Shown here: positions 1 through 7,540 of the stretch, in pieces
How the letters are laid out: every line of letters begins with the position of its first letter
Position numbering within the stretch: the first letter of the stretch is position 1
Assembly (NCBI GenBank): GCA_021775105.1
Contig: JAJFIJ010000301.1
Span: 1 to 36,535, forward strand
Source: Rhodospirillales bacterium
Lineage (GTDB): Bacteria > Pseudomonadota > Alphaproteobacteria > Rhodospirillales > Casp-alpha2
DNA length: 36,535 nucleotides
Direction: 5' to 3'
Notes under the pieces: model-generated
Database searches by the model: none
What the model saw: the letters and a program-made list of their open reading frames with translations, nothing else
Told to the model about the DNA's origin: nothing
Program-made: the position numbers and the translations under genes

Positions 1-168
1 GGCGGCTTCTACATGGCCTACCGCAAGCCGATGGTCTCGTGTGATCCCGGTTCCTATTGCGCCACGCCCGCTTCGGGGCGGGTTCTCAAGATTTCACTTT
101 GGGGGGCAACCCTGTTGGTTTCGGCGGCGCTCGCTTTCCCCTACGTCGTCCCTTACCTGTTAGACTAA
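1..168 (+). CDS. merT: Mercuric ion transporter MerT, C-terminal part only
   Basis: Only the last 55 codons are present, open in frame 1 from the window edge to a TAA at 166-168. MerT is an inner-membrane protein that takes Hg(II) from periplasmic MerP and passes it to cytoplasmic MerA. The fragment has the Cys-bearing loop (SCDPGSYCATP) and a last hydrophobic helix ending in AFPYVVPYLLD, both typical of the MerT C-terminus. It lies 21 bp upstream of merP, the usual operon order. The first helices, the Cys-Cys pair and any merR lie outside the window. Identity rests on the short tail plus context. Confidence 0.85.
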   Translation, partial: GGFYMAYRKPMVSCDPGSYCATPASGRVLKISLWGATLLVSAALAFPYVVPYLLD

Positions 169-189
169 ACCAGAAAGGAAATTTACCAA

Positions 190-483
190 ATGAAACGATT
201 AATCGCGGCTTTAGCGTTTTCCGCCACGATACTGTTTGTCGGCCAAAGTTTTGCGGCCGAGAAGACTGTCAAACTGGCCGTCGAAAACATGTATTGCGCC
301 TCGTGCCCTTACATCGTCCAGAAATCCCTGACGAACGTACAGGGTGTGATCAAGGTTAAAGTTTCATTTGAGCAGAAGACGGCTCTGGTAACATTTGATG
401 ATGCTAAAACAACCGTTGAAGCGTTAACGGATGCAACATTCGATTCAGGATACCCGTCTGACCTCATCAAAACTGATGGTTAA
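190..483 (+). CDS. merP: Periplasmic mercury-binding protein MerP
   Basis: A 97-residue periplasmic Hg(II) carrier. Residues 1-23 form a signal peptide ending around SFAA. The rest is a single HMA fold with the metal loop NMYCASCP, giving the Cys36/Cys39 pair that binds Hg(II) and hands it to MerT. Length and motif spacing are normal for MerP. An AGAAAGGAA ribosome-binding stretch lies just upstream of the ATG. It sits between merT and a small membrane-protein gene, so it is almost certainly co-transcribed with the whole mer operon. Confidence 0.95.
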   Translation: MKRLIAALAFSATILFVGQSFAAEKTVKLAVENMYCASCPYIVQKSLTNVQGVIKVKVSFEQKTALVTFDDAKTTVEALTDATFDSGYPSDLIKTDG

Positions 484-526
484 CTGACATTAGATTGTTT
501 CCAGTGGATATCGAAGGCAGGGTGGT

Positions 527-817
527 ATGAGCGAAAAGCTTATGGCGGGTGTAATTACAGCGGTTGTTATCGCGCCACTCTGTTCAATTTGCATAATTGG
601 TCTAGCTGCTCTTGGAGCATTCCTGGGCGGCATAGCCGCTTGGTTTAGCGGGTTGGGTCCCGTTGCCGCTGGCGGTCTAACCGTTCCAATCGGCGTATTT
701 GTGATCGCAAGGAAACGTCGTTCTATGAAGTTAAAGACCAGACCTGACAGGTCTGTGACGAAGGTTTTGTCCATCAACACAAGTGAGTTAAGTGATGTCG
801 CAGTCTGGTATTCTTGA
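527..817 (+). CDS. Small two-helix membrane protein of the mer operon (MerE/MerF-like candidate)
   Basis: A 96-residue protein not assigned to a named family with certainty. It has two hydrophobic segments at about residues 5-33 and 36-62, a paired-Cys motif (APLCSIC, Cys19 and Cys22) in the first helix, then an Arg/Lys cluster and a polar 35-residue tail. Small Hg transporters (MerF, MerE, MerT) share this build: two or three helices with vicinal or near-vicinal cysteines in the first. Its 3' end overlaps the merB start by about 23 bp, suggesting translational coupling. The gene between merP and merB suggests a role in organomercurial or Hg(II) uptake. That role is inference. Confidence 0.75.
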   Translation: MSEKLMAGVITAVVIAPLCSICIIGLAALGAFLGGIAAWFSGLGPVAAGGLTVPIGVFVIARKRRSMKLKTRPDRSVTKVLSINTSELSDVAVWYS

Positions 818-1562
818 AATTCCGCTTTTATCCGGGGCGTCGTTTCCCGATTGGTCCGTCGTTACGTCCAATGAGGCACGTGCGTCCCTGAATGATACTC
901 TTGGGCGGCTTCGAATGACCAAACGATGGAGCGGTATGACACCACATGAGGAGACCGTGCGTAGAGCAATTCTGGACATCTATGTCGAGACGGGACACGC
1001 GCCAACACTAAATGCATTGGCTGAATTAACAGGCCTCACTCCGGTGGAGTTACCAGACCTGCTTTCATCATTGGCACAACGGGATTTGATTGTTTTGTCA
1101 GATGCCGACCAATCGATCGAGGCGGCATATCCATTTACGGATCGCAACATCGAACACCGTGTTTGTATAGGCGATGTATCACTTAATGCCATGTGTGCCA
1201 TTGATGCACTGGGAATTGGGGCAATGCTGAAACAGGATGTTTTGATTCAATCCCGGTGTCGATACTGCGATTGCGACATACAAATCGCGACAAAAAGCAC
1301 TGGACATGCGATAGAATCGACCTCGCCGCAAACTTCTGTCGTTTGGTCGGGGATACAGGATATTGACGGCTGTGCTGCGGATACGCAGTGCAGCGTCATG
1401 GCGTATTTCTGCTCGGATGATCATTTGGACCTTTGGCGCGATGAGGCCAATAGAGAACAGAACGGTCACCGGCTCACCATAGAGCAAGGCCTTGAAGCTG
1501 GCGCGGCGATATTCATTCCATTCTTGGCGACAGGTAAAGTTGTTACAGAACAACAAAACTAA
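795..1562 (+). CDS. merB: Organomercurial lyase MerB (alkylmercury lyase)
   Basis: A 255-residue cytoplasmic enzyme that protonolyses the C-Hg bond of organomercurials, releasing Hg(II) for MerA. The catalytic residues known from plasmid R831b MerB (Cys96, Asp99, Cys159) match Cys134 and Asp137 in the segment AMCAIDALGI and Cys199 in DTQCSVMAYF. The fourth cysteine of R831b (Cys160) is Ser here. An N-terminal winged-helix-like segment (about 50-105) precedes the lyase domain, and FCSDDHL follows the active Cys. An in-frame GTG at 792 would add one residue; the ATG at 795 is preferred. It overlaps the preceding small gene and is followed 12 bp later by a MerF-like gene. MerB makes this a broad-spectrum mer operon. 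Confidence 0.93.
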   Translation: MSQSGILEIPLLSGASFPDWSVVTSNEARASLNDTLGRLRMTKRWSGMTPHEETVRRAILDIYVETGHAPTLNALAELTGLTPVELPDLLSSLAQRDLIVLSDADQSIEAAYPFTDRNIEHRVCIGDVSLNAMCAIDALGIGAMLKQDVLIQSRCRYCDCDIQIATKSTGHAIESTSPQTSVVWSGIQDIDGCAADTQCSVMAYFCSDDHLDLWRDEANREQNGHRLTIEQGLEAGAAIFIPFLATGKVVTEQQN

Positions 1563-1574
1563 AGGATAATTTGA

Positions 1575-1979
1575 ATGAGAGAAAAGACATCCTTGAAGGC
1601 GAGCATTATCAGTACCATCGTGGCGGCGATTTGCTGCTTTACGCCGGTGCTGGTAATCGGCATGGGAGCCGTTGGATTATCCGCCTGGGTCAGCGGTATT
1701 GATTACGTTGTATTCCCGATAATGTTTGTTTCAATGGGGCTTACCGCCAACGCACTGTATGTGCGGGCCGGGAGGGCCGGACCAAAACCAATTGCGTTTA
1801 TCGGGGTGGCTGTTGGAGCGTTCACGATCGGATTGCTCTGGCTTGAGTTCAGATACGCGCTGCGTATTTCCCTGACAGCGGCTGCAATGGTCGGCGTTTA
1901 CGCTTGGTATCTCCGTTCAGTTTCGGCGCGAAATAGTGATACGACCTCGGACTCGAATGAGGTGGAACAACAGTCATGA
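1575..1979 (+). CDS. merF: MerF-like mercury transporter, extended form
   Basis: A 134-residue inner-membrane protein whose first 80 residues resemble MerF: helix one has AAICCFTPVLV with vicinal Cys20/Cys21, followed by GAVGLSAW and a second helix. Classic MerF is about 81 residues and ends after two helices. Here a further 50 residues add probably two more hydrophobic helices (about 73-90 and 95-112) and an acidic/polar tail. It is therefore a four-helix version, possibly a MerF/MerT intermediate. The stop overlaps the merA start as ATGA, indicating tight coupling between import and reduction. The symbol is assigned on the N-terminal half. Confidence 0.8.
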   Translation: MREKTSLKASIISTIVAAICCFTPVLVIGMGAVGLSAWVSGIDYVVFPIMFVSMGLTANALYVRAGRAGPKPIAFIGVAVGAFTIGLLWLEFRYALRISLTAAAMVGVYAWYLRSVSARNSDTTSDSNEVEQQS

Positions 1980-3424
1980 GTGATTTGAAGAGCGATTGCT
2001 GTGATTCCAGTTCAGCAGATAAATCAATAGACCAATACGATTTGGCGGTCATCGGTGCCGGGTCAGCAGGGTTTTCCGCTGCCATTACGGCTGCTGAAGA
2101 CGGCGCACAAGTGGCGCTCATCGGTTACGGCACCATTGGCGGCACCTGCGTTAACGTTGGTTGCGTGCCGAGCAAGGCAATGATCCGGGCGGCAGAATCC
2201 GTGCATCATGCGAATGCCGCGTCTCGGTTTGCCGGGATCAAGGGCGAAGCGCATGTCGAGAACTGGCACGCCCTGACCGCGCAAAAGGACGATCTGGTAA
2301 CGGCGCTCCGTCAGGCCAAGTACAGCGACATTCTGCCGTCCTATAATAACGTCGCCTACATTGAAGGGCGGGCACGGTTAACCGATGGCGGCGTAATTGT
2401 TGATGAAAAGCGTATCAAGGCAGGCAAGATCGTCGTCGCCACCGGAACTTCTGCGGTCGCGCCAAACATTGTTGGCATGGAAGATACACCTTACCTGACC
2501 AGCACTGAAGCCCTTGAGCTGAAAGAGTTGCCGAAATCGCTTCTGGTAATTGGCGGCGGGTATATTGGTTGTGAACTGGCACAGATGTTTGGGCGCTTGG
2601 GTGTCGAAGTCACAATTGTCTGCCGCTCGCGTCTGTTGCCGGAAACTGAGCCTGAGATTAGCGCAGCCCTGACAGATTATTTGCAGGATGAGGGTATTGC
2701 GGTGCGCGACGGCCTTGCCTATCACTCAATTGGTAGAACCGGCGATGGAATATCTCTTAATGTCAGTGAAGAGGGTCAGGACGTCAGTATTCTGGCCGAA
2801 CAGGTTCTTGTCACGACAGGACGCCGCCCAAACACGGATGGCCTCGATCTTGAAGAGAACGGCGTTGAGCTTTTGCCCAATGGTGGCATCAAAGTGGATG
2901 ACCGGATGCGCACAACGCGTTCCGGTGTTTACGCCGCTGGCGATGTGACCGGCACGGATCAGTTCGTCTATATGGCGGCTTACGGAGCCAAGCTGGCGGC
3001 AAAGAACGCCATGAACAGCGACGGCATGGTCTATGACAATTCCGCCATGCCGTGGGTTGTGTTTACCGATCCGCAGGTGGCTGGTGTCGGGTTATCGGAA
3101 GCCGTCGCAAAAGAACAAGGCTTTGATGTGAAGACCTCTGTCATCGGTCTTGAACATGTGCCACGGGCGCTTGCCGCAAGGGATACACGGGGCCTCATAA
3201 AACTGGTGGCGGACAAGAAAACCAATAAGCTTATTGGTGCCCAAATCATTGCTCCGGAAGGGGCTGACAGCATCCAGACGGCGGTTCTGGCCATCAAACA
3301 TGGTCTGACAGTTGTTGATCTGGCGGATACCATCTTCCCCTATCTTACCACCGTCGAGGGCCTGAAACTGGCGGCACAGACGTTTGACAAGGATGTCAGC
3401 AAACTGTCGTGTTGTGCTGGCTGA
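1976..3424 (+). CDS. merA: Mercuric reductase MerA lacking the NmerA domain
   Basis: A 482-residue NADPH- and FAD-dependent reductase converting Hg(II) to volatile Hg(0) in the cytoplasm. It shows the FAD-binding GAGSAGFSAA near residue 27, the redox pair in GGTCVNVGCVPSK (Cys58/Cys63), the NAD(P) motif GGGYIGCELA, the second FAD motif YAAGDVTG, and the C-terminal vicinal Cys479-Cys480 that delivers Hg(II) to the active site. The N-terminal HMA (NmerA) domain of many MerA proteins is absent. In its place is a short leader with its own Cys8-Cys9. It is the last gene of the operon, coupled to the MerF-like gene by ATGA. Confidence 0.96.
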   Translation: MSDLKSDCCDSSSADKSIDQYDLAVIGAGSAGFSAAITAAEDGAQVALIGYGTIGGTCVNVGCVPSKAMIRAAESVHHANAASRFAGIKGEAHVENWHALTAQKDDLVTALRQAKYSDILPSYNNVAYIEGRARLTDGGVIVDEKRIKAGKIVVATGTSAVAPNIVGMEDTPYLTSTEALELKELPKSLLVIGGGYIGCELAQMFGRLGVEVTIVCRSRLLPETEPEISAALTDYLQDEGIAVRDGLAYHSIGRTGDGISLNVSEEGQDVSILAEQVLVTTGRRPNTDGLDLEENGVELLPNGGIKVDDRMRTTRSGVYAAGDVTGTDQFVYMAAYGAKLAAKNAMNSDGMVYDNSAMPWVVFTDPQVAGVGLSEAVAKEQGFDVKTSVIGLEHVPRALAARDTRGLIKLVADKKTNKLIGAQIIAPEGADSIQTAVLAIKHGLTVVDLADTIFPYLTTVEGLKLAAQTFDKDVSKLSCCAG

Positions 3425-3657
3425 TTTCTGTTGGGGAATGAGGAAGCCCACGTCCGAGAAAGTTCACGAACCGCCCTTTTCACCACCCGTAATAGTCTTC
3501 CCATATCGGCACAACAGCGGACACCAAGTTCAGATGCAGGCCGTTTTCTCATTATACCGGGTCTCAAATTCTCAAATTATGTGTCAAGGAACACATCAGC
3601 CAAAGCCCCGTTAAATCAAAAAGCATCGCGATAAAAGTATTTCAACGATTTTTTCTA

Positions 3658-3701
3658 TATATTCCTATTTTCTTGACATTTTGCTACAAAAGGAATATAA
3701 A
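3658..3701 (+). promoter_or_regulatory. Orphan near-consensus sigma-70 promoter within an inverted repeat
   Basis: TTGACA at 3673-3678 and TATAAA at 3696-3701 are separated by exactly 17 bp. A perfect 9-bp inverted repeat, TATATTCCT (3658-3666) and AGGAATATA (3691-3699), brackets the -35 box and covers the -10 box, so it could be an operator. No gene of normal size follows for 900 bp; only a 13-codon frame starts at 3727. The product could be a small RNA, or this may be a promoter left from a lost mobile-element gene. Confidence 0.5.
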
Positions 3702-3820
3702 CACATCACGCCAGTGTTCAGGTGGAATGTGCGGGTGCTTCTTTGGGAGCGCTGAATTGCCCTTGTGAAGATTGATTTACCGACCGGTGCGGTGTGCTGG
3801 TGGTGAAGTGGTGGTTTGGG

Positions 3821-3860
3821 TGTTACCTATGCTCCCGGTCTGAAATGTTACCCATGTTTA
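3821..3860. repeat. Direct repeats resembling an insertion-sequence end (IS481-like scar)
   Basis: TGTTACCTATG at 3821 and TGTTACCCATG at 3846 are direct repeats spaced 25 bp apart, with a CCCGGTCTG stretch between. Repeated TGTTACC(C/T)ATG units next to CCCGGTC are, from memory, typical of the ends of some IS481-type integrase-core elements. No transposase remains nearby, so this would be a solo end or scar. The family name is an inference. Confidence 0.4.
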
Positions 3861-4025
3861 TGGTTGCTCAAAGAGCCTTTCCCGCCCCGCCATACATTTA
3901 CCCCCATACTATCGAGGCTGATGTTGGCAATGTGGGGGTTTTTGCATACCACTTTACTTTTTAATTTTTGAGAATGGCTGAATTCTGCGGTTTTTTCTGT
4001 TCGAAATGACGGACGGCGCGAAAAT

Positions 4026-4052
4026 GTGGGGGTTTGTGGGGGTAAATGGGGG
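4026..4052 (+). repeat. Tandem G-rich decamers (three G5 tracts)
   Basis: Three GGGGG tracts at 4028-4032, 4038-4042 and 4048-4052 recur with a 10-bp period, separated by TTTGT and TAAAT. A fourth G5 tract lies at 3934-3938. An 11-bp segment TGGGGGTAAAT (4037-4047) is the exact reverse complement of 3896-3906. Together they could form G-quadruplex-like or hairpin structure. Confidence 0.5.
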
Positions 4053-4084
4053 TTTGATGATTTGCCTTGGCTCGAGAAGAAGAT

Positions 4085-4203
4085 TTACCACTGAGAACAC
4101 CGAGAACACCGAGATGGAAACAGAGGAAAGAAGATAATTCCCTCGACCCGACATCAGTCTTCCTCAGTGAAGCCTCAGTGTTCTCTGTGTTCTCAGTGGC
4201 TAA
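4085..4203. repeat. Long imperfect inverted repeat (REP/MITE-like palindrome)
   Basis: The left arm 4088-4113 (CCACTGAGAACACCGAG followed by AACACCGAG) pairs with the right arm 4174-4199 with only two mismatches in 26. Weaker pairing extends inward (CAGAGGAAAGAAG against CTTCCTCAGTG) and outward by a few bases. Each arm is itself a tandem GAGAACACC repeat, which translates as the odd string TENTENTE on the minus strand. Similar palindromes are, from memory, scattered through many environmental bacterial genomes as non-coding elements. There is no transposase here. Confidence 0.65.
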
Positions 4204-4261
4204 AAAGCGGCTCAACTTGCCCCTGACGGAGAGGTCAAATCCGACGCCGTTTCGTTTTTAT

Positions 4262-4350
4262 GAAACTTCATGGGGATTCATGGGCATTGATTGGGATTTA
4301 TGGGCATTTTGGAGCAAAAATGGATGGCAAAATGCACATGAATCCCCGCC
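4262..4350. repeat. Degenerate ATGGG-rich repeats with inverted copy
   Basis: The stretch contains four near copies of a TTCATGGG / TTTATGGG unit between 4268 and 4310, followed by an inverse copy (ATGAATCCCC, then GATGCCCC) around 4338-4358. Such low-complexity, self-complementary DNA is not coding in any convincing frame and continues the repeat-rich character of this interval. Confidence 0.4.
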
Positions 4351-4602
4351 GATGCCCCTTGCGGACAGGGTCGTTTTTCGGCGGTTTCCAGGTTTTATGA
4401 AATTTTATCGGTTTTTATCCGTATTTCAGGGCAAAACGGGCGGCAAAAATACCGAAAAAAACGCATGTATGGACGGCCCGCGTGGACTGAATTTAGGCAA
4501 CTGCCTGTTTTTTAGGCAGCGGCCTTCACGATAAATTGCCCGTCAGAGTCGACACGAGTCCATATCATGTTGATTTTATTCGTTTTATTGGAATGTTGGC
4601 AA

Positions 4603-4619
4603 TTGGCACGCTTCCTGCT
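4603..4619 (+). promoter_or_regulatory. Sigma-54 (-24/-12) promoter of glnB-glnA
   Basis: TTGGCACG then CTTCCTGCT gives GG at 4605-4606 and GC at 4617-4618 with the obligatory 10 bp between, matching the RpoN consensus TGGCAC-N5-TTGCW. Transcription would start near 4630, about 70 bp before glnB. Nitrogen-regulated, NtrC-activated promoters of this type drive glnBA in many alphaproteobacteria. No clear NtrC palindrome was found upstream. Confidence 0.75.
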
Positions 4620-4633
4620 CTACACGGGCGTGA

Positions 4634-5038
<405 letters not shown>

Positions 5039-5102
5039 GACAGCAATTCTCAATCTTTTGTTTCAATTTATCAAAACACCCAAACCAAAAAGGAACCCAA
5101 CA

Positions 5103-6524
5103 ATGACCCTTAACTGTAAAACCCCGGAAGACGTCATCAAGCTCCTGAAAGACGAAGATATCCCCTTCGTCGATCTGCGCTTCACCGACCCGCGTGGCAA
5201 GTGGCAGCACCTGACCATGACCGCCAGTTTCGTTGATGAAGACGCTTTTGCTGACGGCATTATGTTTGATGGCTCTTCGATTGCCGGCTGGAAAGCGATC
5301 AATGAGTCCGATATGACCCTGATCCCTGATCCGACAACTGCCGTGATGGATCCGTTTTCCGCACAGCCTGCAATGATCCTGTTTTGCGATATCATTGAGC
5401 CGACAACAGGCCAGTCATATGGTCGCGATCCACGCTCGATCGCTAAAAATGCCGAAGCCTACGTTGCTTCCACCGGTATCGGCGACACCGTCTATTTTGG
5501 TCCGGAACCGGAATTCTTCGTTTTTGATGACGTGCGTTATGCCGTCGATATGCATTCGTGCTTCTTTGAATTCAATTCCGAAGAAGGCCCCTACGTGACC
5601 GGCCGCATCTTCGATGAAGGCAACATGGGCCACCGTCCGGGCATCAAGGGCGGTTACTTCCCGGTTCCGCCGGTCGACAGCGCCAATGACCTTCGTGCCG
5701 AAATGGTCACCGTCATGCGTGAAATGGGCCTCAACATGGACAAACATCACCATGAAGTGGCCCCGTCACAGCATGAACTGGGCCTGACCTATGCGCCGAT
5801 GGTCAAGTCGGCTGATAATGTCCAGATCTACAAGTACGTGACCCACATGGTTGCCCACACGTATGGAAAAACGGCGACGTTCATGCCGAAACCTGTTGCT
5901 GGTGACAACGGCTCTGGCATGCATTGCCACCAGTCGATCTGGAAAGACGGAAAGCCGACGTTCGCCGGATCAGCTTATGCTGATTTGTCTGAAACCGCGC
6001 TCCATTATATTGGCGGCATCATCAAACATGCAAAAGCCATCAACGCCTTCGCCAACCCGTCGACAAACAGCTACAAGCGGTTGATCCCGGGTTTTGAAGC
6101 CCCGGTTCTGCTGGCCTATTCAGCGCGCAACCGTTCGGCATCGTGTCGTATTCCGTTCGCCACGTCGCCGAACGGGAAACGTGTCGAAGTCCGCTTCCCG
6201 GATGCAACAGCCAACCCGTATCTGGCGTTCTCCGCCATGCTGATGGCCGGCCTTGACGGCATCCAGAACAAGATCAATCCGGGTGACGCCATGGACAAGG
6301 ATCTTTATGACCTGCCACCGGAAGAACTGGCCGACGTACCGACGGTTTGCGGTTCGCTTCGCGACGCCCTGGACGCTGTCGATGCGGATCGTGATTTCCT
6401 CAAGAAGGGCGGCGTCTTCACCGATGACGTGATTGATTCCTACATGGACCTCAAGTGGGAAGAAATCTACAACTTCGAACACACGCCGCATCCGGTCGAA
6501 TTCCAGATGTATTATTCAAGCTAA
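5103..6524 (+). CDS. glnA: Glutamine synthetase type I GlnA
   Basis: A 473-residue dodecameric enzyme making glutamine from glutamate, ammonia and ATP. Visible signatures are [12 protein letters not shown] (N-terminal), [24 protein letters not shown], the ATP-binding [12 protein letters not shown], and [10 protein letters not shown]. Tyr402 in [12 protein letters not shown] is the adenylylation site by which GlnE switches off GSI-beta enzymes. The ATG at 5103 is chosen over an in-frame TTG at 4920 because it is preceded by AAAGGAAC and gives the normal N-terminus [11 protein letters not shown]; the longer form would overlap glnB. It is followed by a rho-independent terminator. Confidence 0.97.
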   Translation: MTLNCKTPEDVIKLLKDEDIPFVDLRFTDPRGKWQHLTMTASFVDEDAFADGIMFDGSSIAGWKAINESDMTLIPDPTTAVMDPFSAQPAMILFCDIIEPTTGQSYGRDPRSIAKNAEAYVASTGIGDTVYFGPEPEFFVFDDVRYAVDMHSCFFEFNSEEGPYVTGRIFDEGNMGHRPGIKGGYFPVPPVDSANDLRAEMVTVMREMGLNMDKHHHEVAPSQHELGLTYAPMVKSADNVQIYKYVTHMVAHTYGKTATFMPKPVAGDNGSGMHCHQSIWKDGKPTFAGSAYADLSETALHYIGGIIKHAKAINAFANPSTNSYKRLIPGFEAPVLLAYSARNRSASCRIPFATSPNGKRVEVRFPDATANPYLAFSAMLMAGLDGIQNKINPGDAMDKDLYDLPPEELADVPTVCGSLRDALDAVDADRDFLKKGGVFTDDVIDSYMDLKWEEIYNFEHTPHPVEFQMYYSS

Positions 6525-6543
6525 GGTCAAGTTGCCTGATAAA

Positions 6544-6581
6544 AACTGGGATCGTTCTCCGGGGCGGTTCCAGTTTTTTTT
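6544..6581 (+). terminator. Rho-independent terminator after glnA
   Basis: AACTGGGATCG pairs with CGGTTCCAGTT (with G-U wobbles) around a CTCCGGGG loop and is followed by a run of eight T. It starts about 20 bp after the glnA stop and ends the glnBA transcript. Confidence 0.8.
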
Positions 6582-6634
6582 GAAATTACGTCAGATTTCT
6601 CGCGCATTTGAAACCCGGGTGATATTCTGGCGAT

Positions 6635-7522
6635 ATGGATACGCCCCCGCTCCGCCCCCCTGCGCTTAGAAGATCATGGCTGTTTGTCGGGGGTGTTGAT
6701 GAAGCGGCACTTTCGTCAGCGGCAACTTCCGGTGCCGATGTTATCATTCAGGAATTTGAAGATTTCACCCCACCGGACCTGCGGCCACAAGCCCGGCGTC
6801 TCTGCCCTGATCTGATCTCATCCTGGAAACAGGCAGGTGCGGTTGCCGCCGTCAGGGTTAATCCACTGGAGGGTGATGGTCGGGATGATCTGGCAGTCGT
6901 TATGAAAGCCGCTCCCCACATCATCCTGTTGCCAAAGGTCACAGGTCCGGACCATATCATCGAACTGGATCAGGTAATCAGTGCACATGAACTGGAATAT
7001 GACCTGATCGCGGGTTCGACCGAGATCGTCCCCAACGTGGAAAGCGCGCTCGGTTTGCGAAACGCCTTTGATATCTGCCAGTCCAGCACAAGGGTGACAG
7101 GCTGCCTTGTCGCCTCCGAAGACATGGCGGCTGATCTGGGTGCTGAGCGCACTGTCAGTGGCGAGGAACTGCAATACACCCGTGTTCGGTTTCTGGTTGA
7201 ATGCACCGCCGCAGGAATTCCGGCCATTGACTACCCCTACACCTGGACGGATGAAGGCGGCCTGATCGACGAAACGAAAATGGCCCGTCAGTTGGGCTTT
7301 AAAGCCAAAAGTGCGGTCAGGAATGAACATGCCCGGATTATCAACGGTCTGCTGACGCCTTCCGGTGAAGAGGCTGCAAAAGCCCGACGAATTGTCGATG
7401 CCTTTGAGGCTGCGCAAAATCTGGGCGAAGGCCGGGTTGTCGTTGACGGCTCAATGATTGAGATGCCCATCTATGCCAACGCCGTCAGGTTGCTGAAACG
7501 AGTCCAGGACCTTGACCAATGA
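6635..7522 (+). CDS. HpcH/HpaI aldolase / citrate lyase beta-like (CitE-like) protein
   Basis: A 295-residue TIM-barrel protein of the CitE / malyl-CoA lyase family, which cleaves or forms C-C bonds in CoA thioesters or small oxo-acids with Mg2+. Family landmarks are RSWLFVGG at the N-terminus (usually RSxLFVPG), GADVIIQEFED (usually DLED), a VRVNPL strand with the substrate Arg, LPKV, the metal-ligand Glu in NVESALG, and SEDMAADLGAER, the usual (S/G)EDxxxDLG motif. The Pro-to-Gly and DLED-to-EFED changes suggest a divergent subgroup, so the substrate cannot be stated. The gene stands alone downstream of the glnA terminator and converges on a PHP-domain gene. The ribosome-binding site is weak. 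Confidence 0.75.
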   Translation: MDTPPLRPPALRRSWLFVGGVDEAALSSAATSGADVIIQEFEDFTPPDLRPQARRLCPDLISSWKQAGAVAAVRVNPLEGDGRDDLAVVMKAAPHIILLPKVTGPDHIIELDQVISAHELEYDLIAGSTEIVPNVESALGLRNAFDICQSSTRVTGCLVASEDMAADLGAERTVSGEELQYTRVRFLVECTAAGIPAIDYPYTWTDEGGLIDETKMARQLGFKAKSAVRNEHARIINGLLTPSGEEAAKARRIVDAFEAAQNLGEGRVVVDGSMIEMPIYANAVRLLKRVQDLDQ

Positions 7523-7540
7523 TTTTGCGTGGGTTCCCCG

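Noticed and set aside
57-359. Plus-strand 100-codon frame over merT and merP
   Set aside because: It overlaps the clearly recognised merT and merP frames and has no family features.
3425-3634. Small frames just after merA
   Set aside because: No ribosome-binding site, no conserved features and heavy overlap with the merA end.
3961-4215. Minus-strand frame with TENTENTE string
   Set aside because: The string is only the translation of the GAGAACACC repeat arm; the same DNA is palindromic and non-coding in appearance.
4500-4520. Hairpin CTGCCT / AGGCAG as a terminator before glnB
   Set aside because: Short 6-bp stem with a T-rich loop and no downstream T run; no gene upstream needs it.
4067-4534. 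155-codon plus-strand frame in the merA-glnB interval
   Set aside because: It runs through the palindrome and other repeats, with a repetitive translation, no ribosome-binding site and no known domain.
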